From the NCBI RefSeq assembly GCF_017498545.1, contig NZ_CP071793.1:1798001-1862000 (forward strand): a stretch of 64,000 nt of DNA. The letters run 5' to 3'. This document shows, in pieces, positions 51,485-60,767 of this stretch. Within the stretch, counting starts at the first letter, position 1; the number at the start of each line of letters is the position of its first letter. Position numbers and translations under genes: made by a program. The notes below the pieces were generated by a model. The model had not been told where the DNA came from. It was given only the letters and a program-made list of their open reading frames with translations, and did not search any database. Source of the DNA: Sulfidibacter corallicola. GTDB lineage: Bacteria; Acidobacteriota; Holophagae; Acanthopleuribacterales; Acanthopleuribacteraceae.

Positions 51485-52738
51485 TTGGTCGACCCTTCGT
51501 TCGAGCATCGCCCGCTTTCGCCCTTTATGAACCGCGCCGCGTTCTGGGCCCTGATTTCCGTGTATGTGGCCGTGTACGTGTCCAGCTACATGGAGAACGA
51601 TCTCAGCCTGTCGCAGTTCCTGTTGATGGGCCTGCTGGGCTTTCTTCTGCTCGGTTCCATCCAGTTTTCCACGCCCCTGTTCGCGCTCATCGGAAGCGAG
51701 CGCATGGGGTTCGCGGTCATCTTTCCCTTTCAGGTGTTGTTGAGTTTCGCGGTGGTGTTCATCGATATGTCCGGTACCGATCCCGGGGTGGTATGGCTGA
51801 TCACGATGCCGCTGATGTCCTATATCTGCTTCCACAAGTTGCGCCTGCCAGTTCTCTTGGCCTGTGGTCTGTTGGTCATGGCCAGTTTCCTGGTGCCGTT
51901 GGGTTTCCGCGTCGGTTTCGAGAAGATCGGGCTCTTCACTTTCGAGATCCTGCCCGCCTATGTCTTCGTCGTGGTTTTCGCCCAGCTCGCGGTGCGTGAA
52001 ATCGCGGCGCGCAACGAAAAAGAAATCTTGGCCAATGAACTGGAAGCCGCCAACCGGAAACTGCGCAACCATGCGGCCCAAGCCGAGGAACTGGCCGCCA
52101 CGCGCGAGCGCAACCGGCTCGCGCGAGACATTCACGACAGTTTGGGACACTATTTGACCGCGGTACATATGCAGGCCGCGGCCGCCCAGGCGGTCCTCGA
52201 TCAAAAGCCCGAAACCGCTTCGGCCATGTTGGGCCAAATCCAGGCCATGGCCAAACAGGGCCTCGAAGAGGTGCGCCACTCCGTGGCCGCCTTGCGCGAG
52301 GATCCGCTGTTGGGCAAGGAGCCGGGGCAGATGCTGCGGGAGCTGGCCACAACCTGCGAGCGAGACGGCATCGCGGTGGAGATTCATGTCGAAGGTGCGG
52401 AACGTCCCTTGACCGCCAAGGTGATGCAGACTCTGTTTCGCACGGCTCAGGAAGGGCTGACCAATATGCGAAAATATGCCGAGGCTTCGCGGGTCGTGCT
52501 GCGTCTGACCTTCGATGCGGACGCGGTCACTTTCGATTTGGAGGATGACGGTCGCGGTGCGGATGCCCTCCAGGGCGGATTCGGCCTGACCGGCATCCGC
52601 GAACGGGCCCAGATCCTCGGAGGTCGTGCCGCCTTCGTGACCGAGCCCGGTCAGGGGTTTCACATCCAGGTGGTCATACCGACCGGTCGCGCGGAAGGCG
52701 CGGGCGACATTTCAGCGCAGGAGCAGACGCCATCATGA
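51485..52738 (+). CDS. NarL/DesK-type sensor histidine kinase
   Basis: The 417-residue protein has six or so membrane spans in the first 165 residues (a 7TM- or DesK-like sensor), a coiled coil, a HisKA_3 dimerisation domain (RLARDIHDSLGHYLTAVHMQ, phospho-acceptor His217) and a HATPase domain (TAQEGLTNMRKYA for the N box, LEDDGRG for the G1 box, FGLTGIRERA for G2). All catalytic motifs are present. The TTG at 51485 follows GACGAGAG; an ATG at 51527 is the alternative. Its stop overlaps the response regulator start by 4 bp (ATGA), so they form a two-gene operon. Confidence 0.9.
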   Translation: MVDPSFEHRPLSPFMNRAAFWALISVYVAVYVSSYMENDLSLSQFLLMGLLGFLLLGSIQFSTPLFALIGSERMGFAVIFPFQVLLSFAVVFIDMSGTDPGVVWLITMPLMSYICFHKLRLPVLLACGLLVMASFLVPLGFRVGFEKIGLFTFEILPAYVFVVVFAQLAVREIAARNEKEILANELEAANRKLRNHAAQAEELAATRERNRLARDIHDSLGHYLTAVHMQAAAAQAVLDQKPETASAMLGQIQAMAKQGLEEVRHSVAALREDPLLGKEPGQMLRELATTCERDGIAVEIHVEGAERPLTAKVMQTLFRTAQEGLTNMRKYAEASRVVLRLTFDADAVTFDLEDDGRGADALQGGFGLTGIRERAQILGGRAAFVTEPGQGFHIQVVIPTGRAEGAGDISAQEQTPS

Positions 52739-53403
52739 CCATTCGCATTGTCATTGCCGACGATCAGCCGCTGTTCCGAGAAGGCCTGCGGACCCTGCTT
52801 TCCGTGCAGGGAGACATGGAGGTCGTCGGTGAGGCCGCCAACGGCGCCGAAGCGATCGAACTCACCCGCGAGTTGGGTCCGGACGTGGTGCTGATGGACC
52901 TGCGCATGCCCGAAATCAACGGGGTCGCCGCCACCCGGCGCATTCAAAGGGAATGCCCCAAATCCAAGGTACTGATCCTGACCACCTTCGACGATGACGA
53001 ATTCATCTTCGACGGTCTGCGCGCGGGCGCCATCGGCTATTTGTTGAAGGACGCCGATTCCGCCAAGTTGTTCGAGGCCGTTCGCGCCGCGGCACGGGGC
53101 GAGTCCACCCTGCATCCCCTGGTGGCGACCAAGCTCATTTCCGAGTACAACCGGTTGGCGCGGGGGTCCGGATCCTCCGAAAGCGAAAACCGCCAGGCCG
53201 AGGTGTCCCTGTCCCAGCGCGAGTACGAGATCCTGCGCGAGCTGGCCAAAGGCGTGGGCAACAAGGAGATCGGCGCGCGTCTCTTCATCGCCGAGGGCAC
53301 CGTGAAAAACCACATCACCAATCTCTTCGCCAAGTTGGGTGTCGGCAGCCGCCTTGCCGCGGTCACCAAAGCGCGCGAGCTGGGCCTGATCCAAGATCCC
53401 TAG
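52735..53403 (+). CDS. NarL/LuxR-type response regulator
   Basis: The 222-residue protein has a receiver domain (1-120) with the acidic pair Asp9/Asp10, phospho-acceptor Asp55 in VVLMDLRMPE, Thr83 and Lys105. The LuxR-type HTH is at about 152-215: LSQREYEILRELAKGVGN, then KEIGARLFIAEGTVKNHITN. It is the cognate partner of the overlapping histidine kinase. Its targets are unknown; no obvious operator was found nearby. Confidence 0.93.
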   Translation: MTIRIVIADDQPLFREGLRTLLSVQGDMEVVGEAANGAEAIELTRELGPDVVLMDLRMPEINGVAATRRIQRECPKSKVLILTTFDDDEFIFDGLRAGAIGYLLKDADSAKLFEAVRAAARGESTLHPLVATKLISEYNRLARGSGSSESENRQAEVSLSQREYEILRELAKGVGNKEIGARLFIAEGTVKNHITNLFAKLGVGSRLAAVTKARELGLIQDP

Positions 53404-53857
53404 TCCGCGCCCATCCGGAAGCGGGTATTTTTGAAGGTCAACTTCGGGACCGGCAGGCTCTCGTTGCAAACGGGTATCGGTATCCAGGTGTTAACGAATT
53501 ACCTGTGAACAAGTATCTTGCTGAGACCATAGACCAGAGACCAGAGACCAGAGACCAGAGGCCTGAAACCTGTGACCAAGCCCTTGCGGACGGACCGCCT
53601 GGGCGGTGGAAAGGATTTCGTTCCCGGGCGGCCACCAGCCCGCGTTCCACATGCCGCCGGGTGACGGTCATGGGTCGACCGTGACATTGGTCATGGGGTC
53701 ATTCGTGACCTCGCGGTGACCGATAGCCTAAAGCCTTTTTCGAGCCCGGCGCCTAAGCTTAAGAGTGTGCTCGGGACCCTTGCCGGTTTCGCCGAAATGC
53801 GGCGCAAGCGAGAGGTTCCACCACTTCGGTGGCCGACACATTTTTTGGAGGAACAAC
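53404..53857. repeat. Intergenic region with heptamer tandem repeat and family-B word
   Basis: CGCGCCCATCCGGAAGCGGG just after the regulator stop resembles the left arm of family B. At 53531-53560 AGACCAG is repeated four times, followed by AGGCCTGAAACCTG. The rest up to 53857 has no gene and contains the ribosome site GGAGG of the next gene. Confidence 0.65.
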
Positions 53858-54862
53858 ATGGCCCGGTCTCTACTCACTACCGCTACCACACTCATTTTGG
53901 TGTTGATGCTGATCTCTTCATGGACGTCCATGCCGAGTTTTGCCGGGGAAACCGGTCCGGACTGGTCCCACATCGAAACTCTTTTGGAAACGCACCCCGA
54001 TCGAGCCCTGGACCTGCTCGACAAATGGGAAGCCCAGCCGGACACTGTCGGTCGGGTTCTGACGCTGCAGACCCGCGCCTATACACGGATGAAGCGCGCC
54101 AAGGAAGCGATCGCGACCGGAAAGAAGGCGATCTCCCAGGCCCCCGACACCGCCCAGGCCCACCTGGCCTATGCCAATGCGCTGTTGCTGCGCATCTCCA
54201 AAGAGCCGATGTTCGCCATGGCCAACACGGGTCGCTATCTCAAGTCCCTGGATCGCGCGATCGATTTGGAGCCGACGGAAGGCGAAGCCTGGATCCACAA
54301 GGCCATGTTCTACCTCGAGGCGCCCGCGATCGCCGGTGGCAGCAAGGCCAAAGCGGTGAACATCCAGGAGAAGTTGGCCAAGATCAGCGAACCTCACGCG
54401 ATATTGGTGCAACTGGCGATTCTCGCCAAGGAGGACAAGACGAAAGAGCAGGAGCCGCTGCTGGAACGGTTGTTGGTCTTGGATCCTGAATCGAGCGCGT
54501 TCGCCGTACGCTACGGCGATTATTTGAGACGGCACGAACGGCATGCCGAGGCCATCGCGGTTTACGGGCCGCGCACCGCCGAGGAGCCCGACGATTGGCG
54601 GCTGCTCTTCGGCCTGGCGAGCGCCCGGATTTCCGGCCGCCAGGATGTGGCCCGAGGCGTACGGGAAATGACGCGCTATGCGGAGCGGAAGCCTGAGTAC
54701 GCGCGCGGTCCTTCTTCTGCATCGGCCTGGGTTTGGGTCGGTTGGGGTCACTACATCGAAGGCGACAGCGATCGGGCTCGGGCGGCTTACGAAAAAGCGT
54801 TGGAATTGGATCCCAAACACCGGTCCGCCAAAGAGAAGTTGGCCGAACTGGAATCGAATTGA
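53858..54862 (+). CDS. Periplasmic TPR protein
   Basis: This 334-residue protein has a signal peptide (about 1-30, ending SFAG) and TPR units through the mature part: LTLQTRAYTRMKRAKEAIAT, AQAHLAYANALLLRI and, at the end, HYIEGDSDRARAAYEKALEL followed by DPKHRSAKEKLAEL. It would act as a protein-binding scaffold. The ATG has GGAGG seven bases upstream. The carotenoid oxygenase gene starts 45 bp downstream, so both are probably co-transcribed. Confidence 0.85.
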   Translation: MARSLLTTATTLILVLMLISSWTSMPSFAGETGPDWSHIETLLETHPDRALDLLDKWEAQPDTVGRVLTLQTRAYTRMKRAKEAIATGKKAISQAPDTAQAHLAYANALLLRISKEPMFAMANTGRYLKSLDRAIDLEPTEGEAWIHKAMFYLEAPAIAGGSKAKAVNIQEKLAKISEPHAILVQLAILAKEDKTKEQEPLLERLLVLDPESSAFAVRYGDYLRRHERHAEAIAVYGPRTAEEPDDWRLLFGLASARISGRQDVARGVREMTRYAERKPEYARGPSSASAWVWVGWGHYIEGDSDRARAAYEKALELDPKHRSAKEKLAELESN

Positions 54863-54907
54863 TCGAAAGGAAACGCGCCGAGCGCCATGAGTAAGGAGAC
54901 GCCGACC

Positions 54908-56464
54908 ATGTCCAAAACCGACGAGACGACCCAACCCGACCGACCGCCCCGATCCAAGCGAATCGGGCCCCTCATGAATCGCCGCCAATTCGCGGCCCTG
55001 GCTTCGGGGTTGGCGGCCTGGGGATTGCTCCCGCGTTCCCTCGAAGCGGCCCTGCCTGTACCGTCCTCTACCTTGCGGCTCAGTCGCCGTGCCCGGCAGG
55101 TGGCCGGCCGCCAGGGGAAATGGCAGCCGACCCACGTCGAAGGCGCCATCCCGCGCGACCTGAACGGCACGTTCTACCGTGTCGCGCCGGGCCAGGACGA
55201 AAAATTCGGCGTGACCCTGAAGCACCGTTTCGACGGCGATCCCTTCTTCAGCGCCTTTCGATTCGAAGGCGGCCGACTCCAGGTGACCGCGCGCTATTTG
55301 GCCACACCCGAATACCTCGCCGAGCAACAAGCCGGACGCATGCTGTTCCACGAGTTCGGAACCCTTGCGCCGGCCTCCGCCGATCCCGACGACGAGCCGC
55401 CGCGCTTCAAGAATTCGCCCAGTGTCAACGTCATCCGCTACGACGGTCGGTTGCTGGGTCTGTCCGAGGGCGGCCCGCCCACGGCGCTGGATCCGGTGAC
55501 ACTTGAATACCAGGGGTTTTGGCACTTCCACGGCACGCTACCGTCCCACACCAGCTTCACTGCGCACCCCAAGTTCGACCTTGGCACCGGTGAGGGTTTC
55601 GCCTGGGGCGTTCACCAAGGGGATCCGATGGAGCTGCGCGTCTTTCGCATGAAGGGCGACGGCCGGCTCGAGACCCTGCATCGGGTTCCGTTGTCGCGCT
55701 ATGCCATGATCCACGACATGGCGTTTACCCGTCATTACCTGGTGTTCGCCGTTCCGCCGGTCTATTTCGATTTTTCACGTCTTTTCATGGGCGAAGCCAG
55801 TCTGGCCGACGCGCTCCGATTCGCCGAAAGGGAACCGCTGCGCTACCTGATCCTGCGGCGCGACGGCACCGGTGATCCCGTTTGGATCGAGGCGCCCACG
55901 GCGGTGGTCTTCCACAACGGCAACGCCTACGAAGATGGGGGCCACATCGTGCTCGATTCCGTTTTGTCGCCCGACGACAGCGTGCTTCGTCTTCTCTACG
56001 CCGCGAGTAAGGAGCGGTTGCCCGAGGTCACGTCGACCCGGCTGGCCCGCGTCCGACTGGACCCCCGGGCGGGCCGCCTCGTGCGTCGCGACCGGTTGGA
56101 CGAGTGGTTGGAGTTCCCGCGCTTCGACGAGCGTCGCGCCTCCGAAGACGTACGTTTCCTCTACAGCGCCGGCGAGCATCGCCAAGATCCCCTGGGCCAC
56201 GATCGACTCAACGCGTTCGATCTCCATCGCGGAAAAAAGCGAGTGGTTACCTTCGAGGCCCATCAAACCATCGAGGAATCGGTGCACGTGCCCAAGGCCG
56301 GTGGGGCGAAGAGCGAAGCCGGTTGGTTGCTCACCCAGGGCTACGACGGCCGCAAGAACGAGAACTTCCTGGACGTTCGCGATGCGCCCAGCCTGGAACG
56401 TGTCGCCCGCATCTGGTTGGGCACCCACCTACCACTCGGCTTTCACGGCAACTTCGTGGGGTGA
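54908..56464 (+). CDS. Tat-exported carotenoid oxygenase (RPE65/CCD family)
   Basis: The 518-residue protein has a twin-arginine-like signal (about 23-50): MNRRQFAALASGLAAWGLLP. The mature enzyme is a carotenoid cleavage oxygenase: it has YRVAPGQ near the start, GFHGNFVG at the end, and candidate iron-ligand His in TAHPKFD, MIHDMAFTRHYLVF, VFHNGNAYEDGG and GFHGNF. It would cleave a carotenoid or apocarotenoid double bond with O2 at the four-His iron. A start at 54887 is also in frame, but AAGGAG before 54908 favours the shorter product. Most bacterial relatives are cytoplasmic, so export is notable. Confidence 0.87.
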   Translation: MSKTDETTQPDRPPRSKRIGPLMNRRQFAALASGLAAWGLLPRSLEAALPVPSSTLRLSRRARQVAGRQGKWQPTHVEGAIPRDLNGTFYRVAPGQDEKFGVTLKHRFDGDPFFSAFRFEGGRLQVTARYLATPEYLAEQQAGRMLFHEFGTLAPASADPDDEPPRFKNSPSVNVIRYDGRLLGLSEGGPPTALDPVTLEYQGFWHFHGTLPSHTSFTAHPKFDLGTGEGFAWGVHQGDPMELRVFRMKGDGRLETLHRVPLSRYAMIHDMAFTRHYLVFAVPPVYFDFSRLFMGEASLADALRFAEREPLRYLILRRDGTGDPVWIEAPTAVVFHNGNAYEDGGHIVLDSVLSPDDSVLRLLYAASKERLPEVTSTRLARVRLDPRAGRLVRRDRLDEWLEFPRFDERRASEDVRFLYSAGEHRQDPLGHDRLNAFDLHRGKKRVVTFEAHQTIEESVHVPKAGGAKSEAGWLLTQGYDGRKNENFLDVRDAPSLERVARIWLGTHLPLGFHGNFVG

Positions 56465-56570
56465 TGGGAGGTGTCCGGCGGGCATCGGATGTGGTGCATC
56501 TGTGTGATTCGGGAAAATTTTTTCTTGAATCACATCTATGACCTGAATGCGGGAAGTCCATCGACTGGAT

Positions 56571-57848
56571 TCATCCAAGCCTGGTGAGGGAGGCGTCCTT
56601 GAACAAGGCGCTGCCGTCGCCGATGGCTTCGATCGCCGCCCGCACGCCCTCGGTGCCGTGGCTGCGGGCGATGCCGCGCATGCTCAGGATCGGAATGACG
56701 GCCAAGCGCTTGCCGATGCGGCTCAACAGCTTCTCCATCTCCTGTCGCGAGACGACGTCGCTGCCCGGATGGGATGCCTCGGCCAAGTACTTTCCGGCCA
56801 GGTCGAGCGGGACCCGTGCGAAATAGTCTTGGATCTCGCTGACCCACTGCGATATCTGCAGGGACTGCTTGCGCGCCTCGAAACGGGCCAGCTCCTCTTC
56901 GATGATGCGCTCGGCCTTGGGGATCTCGCATTGGCGCTCGCGCCAATTGCGTCGCAGCGCCTCCTCGAGACCGGCCGGCAGTAGGAGCGACACTCCGGGG
57001 ATGTCCGCCGCGCTGGGATCGATGTCGGGCGGGGTGGCCGCATCGAACAGAATCCGGCGCTTGCCGCGCCCGGTTCGTTCGAGCCAGTCGCGGCCGAACA
57101 AGACGGTGTTGGACCCGGTCGCGGAAATCAGTGCATCGAACTCGGGAGGGTTGGCGAGGAACCCGTCCAACCCGATCGCCATCCCGCCGAAGTGAGCCGC
57201 CATGTCGGAAGGGGAGCGGTTCACGAAGATCTTTTCGAAGCGATGATCCCTGCCGAAGTGAGGCACCAGGCGGCGCATGTAAGGACCGGCTCCGACGAAT
57301 ACGATCCGCTTGCCGCCGAATGCGGCCAAGGCGCCGCGAACCTGCCGGTAGATCAAGCTCAGCGGAGAGACCACCTGGCGGCCGATCTGGGTTTCGGCAC
57401 GGACCCGCTTGCCCGCCCGAACGGCGGCGTCGACCAGCGCGCCCAGATACTTGCCCACGAGGCCCGCGCTCCTGGCCGCGGCCACCTGCTGCTTGATCTG
57501 ATGGGCGATCTCCGGTTCACCCAAGGCCAACGAAGCCAGGGAGGAGGCGACCTCGAACAGATGACGCACGCAGCTTTGGCCTTCGCGCAACCGGAACCCC
57601 AACACCCGACCCTCACCGGCAAAGCGGCCTTCGAAAAAGGGGACCCACCCGTTGGGATCGACGGGTTCTCCATCGGAAACCAGGTAGAACTCGCGGCGGT
57701 TACAGGTCTTGAGGAAGAACAGTTCCACGATGCCGAATGCATCGCGCAATTCCGCCGCAAAGGCCTCCAGTTCCGCTTCGGTGAGATCGACCCGGCCCAG
57801 GTCGGCAGGGGAGGCCAGATGGTAATCGATGGAAATGGAGTAATACAC
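56571..57848 (-). CDS. hemA: Glutamyl-tRNA reductase
   Basis: This 425-residue protein has the usual length for the enzyme. It shows the catalytic region FFLKTCNRREFY with the thioester cysteine, the NADPH-domain signatures GEPEIAHQIK and RIVFVGAGPYMRRLV, and the dimerisation helix region near the C-terminus. It reduces glutamyl-tRNA to glutamate-1-semialdehyde, the first committed step of haem synthesis. The GTG start follows GGAG by eight bases. It stands alone; no other haem gene is seen in the window. A 12-bp inverted repeat lies 135 bp upstream. Confidence 0.92.
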   Translation of the reverse strand: MYYSISIDYHLASPADLGRVDLTEAELEAFAAELRDAFGIVELFFLKTCNRREFYLVSDGEPVDPNGWVPFFEGRFAGEGRVLGFRLREGQSCVRHLFEVASSLASLALGEPEIAHQIKQQVAAARSAGLVGKYLGALVDAAVRAGKRVRAETQIGRQVVSPLSLIYRQVRGALAAFGGKRIVFVGAGPYMRRLVPHFGRDHRFEKIFVNRSPSDMAAHFGGMAIGLDGFLANPPEFDALISATGSNTVLFGRDWLERTGRGKRRILFDAATPPDIDPSAADIPGVSLLLPAGLEEALRRNWRERQCEIPKAERIIEEELARFEARKQSLQISQWVSEIQDYFARVPLDLAGKYLAEASHPGSDVVSRQEMEKLLSRIGKRLAVIPILSMRGIARSHGTEGVRAAIEAIGDGSALFKDASLTRLG

Positions 57849-57982
57849 GGTCGTCGCTCCTTCATGAGGTCATGATGGAAGCGATAGAAGGCAAGCCCGG
57901 TACCATATGTGCAATCGTCTGAAATGTATGGTGTTACAGGAAAGTAGCGCAGTGATTCGATCCGCGTATTCTCGCGAAACAC

Positions 57983-58013
57983 CGACATATCGGTGGGGTG
58001 TACCGATATGTCG
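57983..58013. promoter_or_regulatory. Perfect 12-bp inverted repeat upstream of hemA
   Basis: CGACATATCGGT (57983-57994) and ACCGATATGTCG (58002-58013) are separated by 7 bases. There is no T-run on either side, so an operator is more likely than a terminator. It sits between the end of the HEAT/receiver gene and hemA, both on the minus strand. Confidence 0.5.
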
Positions 58014-58109
58014 CGACTTTATCACCGCGGCATCGGTGTCGGTTATTACCCCTGACCACGGATGGCGCCCCCACGCATCGCTGGGGAAGGCCTTCGCGAA
58101 CCGGGCCGC

Positions 58110-60767
58110 TCAGCCCATCATCCACTTTTCCTCGATGGCACGGACCCTGGCCAGGATGTCCTTGGCGTGGAAGGGTTTGAGCACGATCGTGTCGACTCCG
58201 AATTGCGATACCTCGAGTAGCTCCTCGCGGTTGCGGTTGCCGGTCAGGATCATGGTGAATCGCGGTTTCACCTTCTGGTGGACCGCATTCTGCAAAAACT
58301 CGGCGCCGGAGAGCTCGGGCATTTTCAAATCGAGGATCAGGAGATCGAACTTGTGGCTGCTCAGGCGCTGCAGGCCGAGCATCGGCTTGTTCTCCTGGGC
58401 CACCTGGTAGCCCTTGGTCTGGAGAATGCGGGCCACCAGTTCGGTGATGTAGTGGGAGTCATCCATCACCAGGATGCTCTTGATCAGCGAGACGCGCAGC
58501 TTCTCGTTGAGCGGCAGTTGCAGGGCGTTCCGCGCCGCCTGTGACACCGCCATGTTGGGATGTTTCAGGTACGATTCGATCTTGCCCTTCAAGGCGGGCA
58601 ACCCGATCTTGCCGGCCACGTTGATGGCCAGGATTTCCATCTTGTGGGCGTTCTCGTGGCGATCCAGAAACTCCCGCAGTTCCAGGATCAGGGGGAGCAG
58701 GGCGTCGGGATTGTCCTCGAGCATCTCGCGCTGATAGGCCTGTTCCAGTTCGCGCAGTGCCTGCAGTTTCTCGAATTGGGAATCCTGTTGAAGGCGTTCG
58801 AGGATTTCGTTGAACCGCTGGCGCATGGTTTCCGATTTGTGGATCTCCTCGAGGCGGACATTGATGCGCAAGAGGCTGCGACGCAACAGCTCCAGCTCTT
58901 CCTTGTTGCGATCGTCGGTATGGGTGTGCAGGGCCTGTTGGAAGATCGCGACCCATTCGGCGATGCCGTGCTCCTCCCAGGCGACCTTGTCCAGCAGCTT
59001 GACCGTGGCCTTGCGTACCGCGGCTTGATCGTGGTTGAGACAAAGCTCCCAGAAGTCTTGCAAGGCCAGGAAGCTCGACACGTCCTTGGAGCGGGGGACT
59101 TCCTGGATTTCCTCGACGAAGGCTTCGAACATCTCCGAAAAGTGGCGACCGGGATAATCCCTCAAGACATCGGTGATCATGCTGTAACGATTGGCGCCGC
59201 CGGCCTTGATGATGGTCCGCAGGGTTTGGGCGCGCACTTTCAAGGGTCGTGGCATCGTCATGAAGCGTTGCACGGCCTGGGCGGTGCGCTCGTCGTCGAA
59301 CGATTCCAGCGCTTCGAGGATGACCAACAGGAAGCTGACCTGGTTGTCCAAATGGAGCAGATCCAACAGGTCCTTGTAGCAGGGTTCGACTTGATGCTCG
59401 GCGATCGCCTTGACGGCATCGGCGCGGACCACTACGGACTCGTGTTCGAGGAGCGGGCGCAAATGCGCGGGCCCGTTGGGGCTGTTGGCGATCAGCTCGA
59501 TGGCGCGTTGACGGACCGGCCCATTTTTCGGGTCGCCGGCCAGGTCGATTACGGTCTCCGGAACATCGTCAAGGACGAACGTGTTGAGTGCGTCCAGCAC
59601 CTTGGTCATGGCAGCGGGCGAGGAGTTCATGTAGTCCAAAAGGTGCTGTTTGGCGCTTTGGCTCTTCAAACCGGCGAGGGCGGAAAAGATCAGCGTTTCG
59701 CGCTCGGGCAGATCGGGAGGCATCATCTCTTCGAGCTGGCTGACGAAGGCCTCGGACTCCGATTGCCGGTTGATGTGCGACATGGCGAGCACGATTTCGT
59801 GCAGGCGTTCGATGAGGTGCTCGATTCGGGTGTGCACCGCCTGTCGCAGCTTGCCGCGCGCCACATCGTCGAGTTTCTTGTCGGCGTTACACAAATCCTC
59901 CAGCGATTCCTTGGCTCTCTGGTAGAGGGAGCCGTCGCGGAAACCGAAGGGAATCAGGAGGTTGACGATGGCGGCATCGTGGTTTCCCGAAAGGTATTCA
60001 TCCATCAGGTCCATGCGATCTGCCTCGTCCCAGCCGGTGTCGATCGCCACATCGATCACGTCGATCAATTTGGAAAGGTCGAATTGTTCGACGTGCTCCT
60101 TGAAAAACGGCATGTCGAGAAAGACGTCGGCGTGCATGCGGTCGACCGCCAGTTTCCTGAAGAGCAGGCTCAGCGGCTCGTACGAGCTTTGGTTGCCCAG
60201 TTTCTGCAAGACGCGAACGGCTTCGCGGGCCACGCCGGCATCGTCCGCGGCCAACATCTCGTTGAGAAAGGGGATGTAGTCCGGATGAGGCGCCTTGATC
60301 ATCATTTCGGCGGCCTGCTTGATGCGTTTGGGATTGGAGCCACCGCGCTTGAATTCGCGCATGTAATTGTATTCGCGGAAGTTCGCCTTGAGTTTTCCCA
60401 AGGAGCGCTGCCACTGCATGCGTGCTTCGGTCGGCAGTCCCTGTTCCAGTGCCTCCAAGGCGTCGATGGCTTCCGGATGATGGAGGTTGGAGAAGTGGAG
60501 CAGGTGGTTTTTGAAGTAGAGCGGATTTTTTTCTTTGCGGATGATGCTGATGAGACGGGGAATCATGTCGGCGCCGTTGTCTTTGACCATCAACTGGAAA
60601 AAGGTATCGCGCAGCTTGGCGTCGACGTCGAACATGAGGGTCTCGAGATCTTCGATGGCGCTCTCCCGGAAGCTCTCCAAGCCGCCGAGGACGATGTCTT
60701 CCAGTTCCTTGCGGCGGCCATCGCGATAGGCTTCCAGAATATGATCTTTAAAGGTCCCTGGTGTCAT
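58110..60767 (-). CDS. HEAT-repeat protein with C-terminal response-regulator receiver
   Basis: The protein is 885 residues. About 750 residues of HEAT/ARM-like helical pairs (for example FLNEMLAADDAGVAREAVRV and LLEHESVVVRADAVKAIAEH) are followed by a CheY-like receiver at about 765-885: SILVMDDSHYITELVARIL, phospho-acceptor Asp in LLILDLKMPE, Thr in MILTGNR and Lys in VLKPFHAKD. No output domain follows the receiver, so phosphorylation would switch the HEAT scaffold. The ATG at 60767 (MTPGTFKDH) is the natural N-terminus; a frame to 60845 adds a leader without homology. Upstream on the same strand lies another receiver protein (61796). Confidence 0.85.
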   Translation of the reverse strand: MTPGTFKDHILEAYRDGRRKELEDIVLGGLESFRESAIEDLETLMFDVDAKLRDTFFQLMVKDNGADMIPRLISIIRKEKNPLYFKNHLLHFSNLHHPEAIDALEALEQGLPTEARMQWQRSLGKLKANFREYNYMREFKRGGSNPKRIKQAAEMMIKAPHPDYIPFLNEMLAADDAGVAREAVRVLQKLGNQSSYEPLSLLFRKLAVDRMHADVFLDMPFFKEHVEQFDLSKLIDVIDVAIDTGWDEADRMDLMDEYLSGNHDAAIVNLLIPFGFRDGSLYQRAKESLEDLCNADKKLDDVARGKLRQAVHTRIEHLIERLHEIVLAMSHINRQSESEAFVSQLEEMMPPDLPERETLIFSALAGLKSQSAKQHLLDYMNSSPAAMTKVLDALNTFVLDDVPETVIDLAGDPKNGPVRQRAIELIANSPNGPAHLRPLLEHESVVVRADAVKAIAEHQVEPCYKDLLDLLHLDNQVSFLLVILEALESFDDERTAQAVQRFMTMPRPLKVRAQTLRTIIKAGGANRYSMITDVLRDYPGRHFSEMFEAFVEEIQEVPRSKDVSSFLALQDFWELCLNHDQAAVRKATVKLLDKVAWEEHGIAEWVAIFQQALHTHTDDRNKEELELLRRSLLRINVRLEEIHKSETMRQRFNEILERLQQDSQFEKLQALRELEQAYQREMLEDNPDALLPLILELREFLDRHENAHKMEILAINVAGKIGLPALKGKIESYLKHPNMAVSQAARNALQLPLNEKLRVSLIKSILVMDDSHYITELVARILQTKGYQVAQENKPMLGLQRLSSHKFDLLILDLKMPELSGAEFLQNAVHQKVKPRFTMILTGNRNREELLEVSQFGVDTIVLKPFHAKDILARVRAIEEKWMMG

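Noticed and set aside
53531-53560. CRISPR or iteron-type origin
   Set aside because: Only four 7-bp units without spacers, and no replication gene nearby.
53918-55531. 537-codon open frame on the minus strand
   Set aside because: It runs across two real plus-strand genes with signal peptides and ribosome sites; its own sequence is low-complexity and unmatched.
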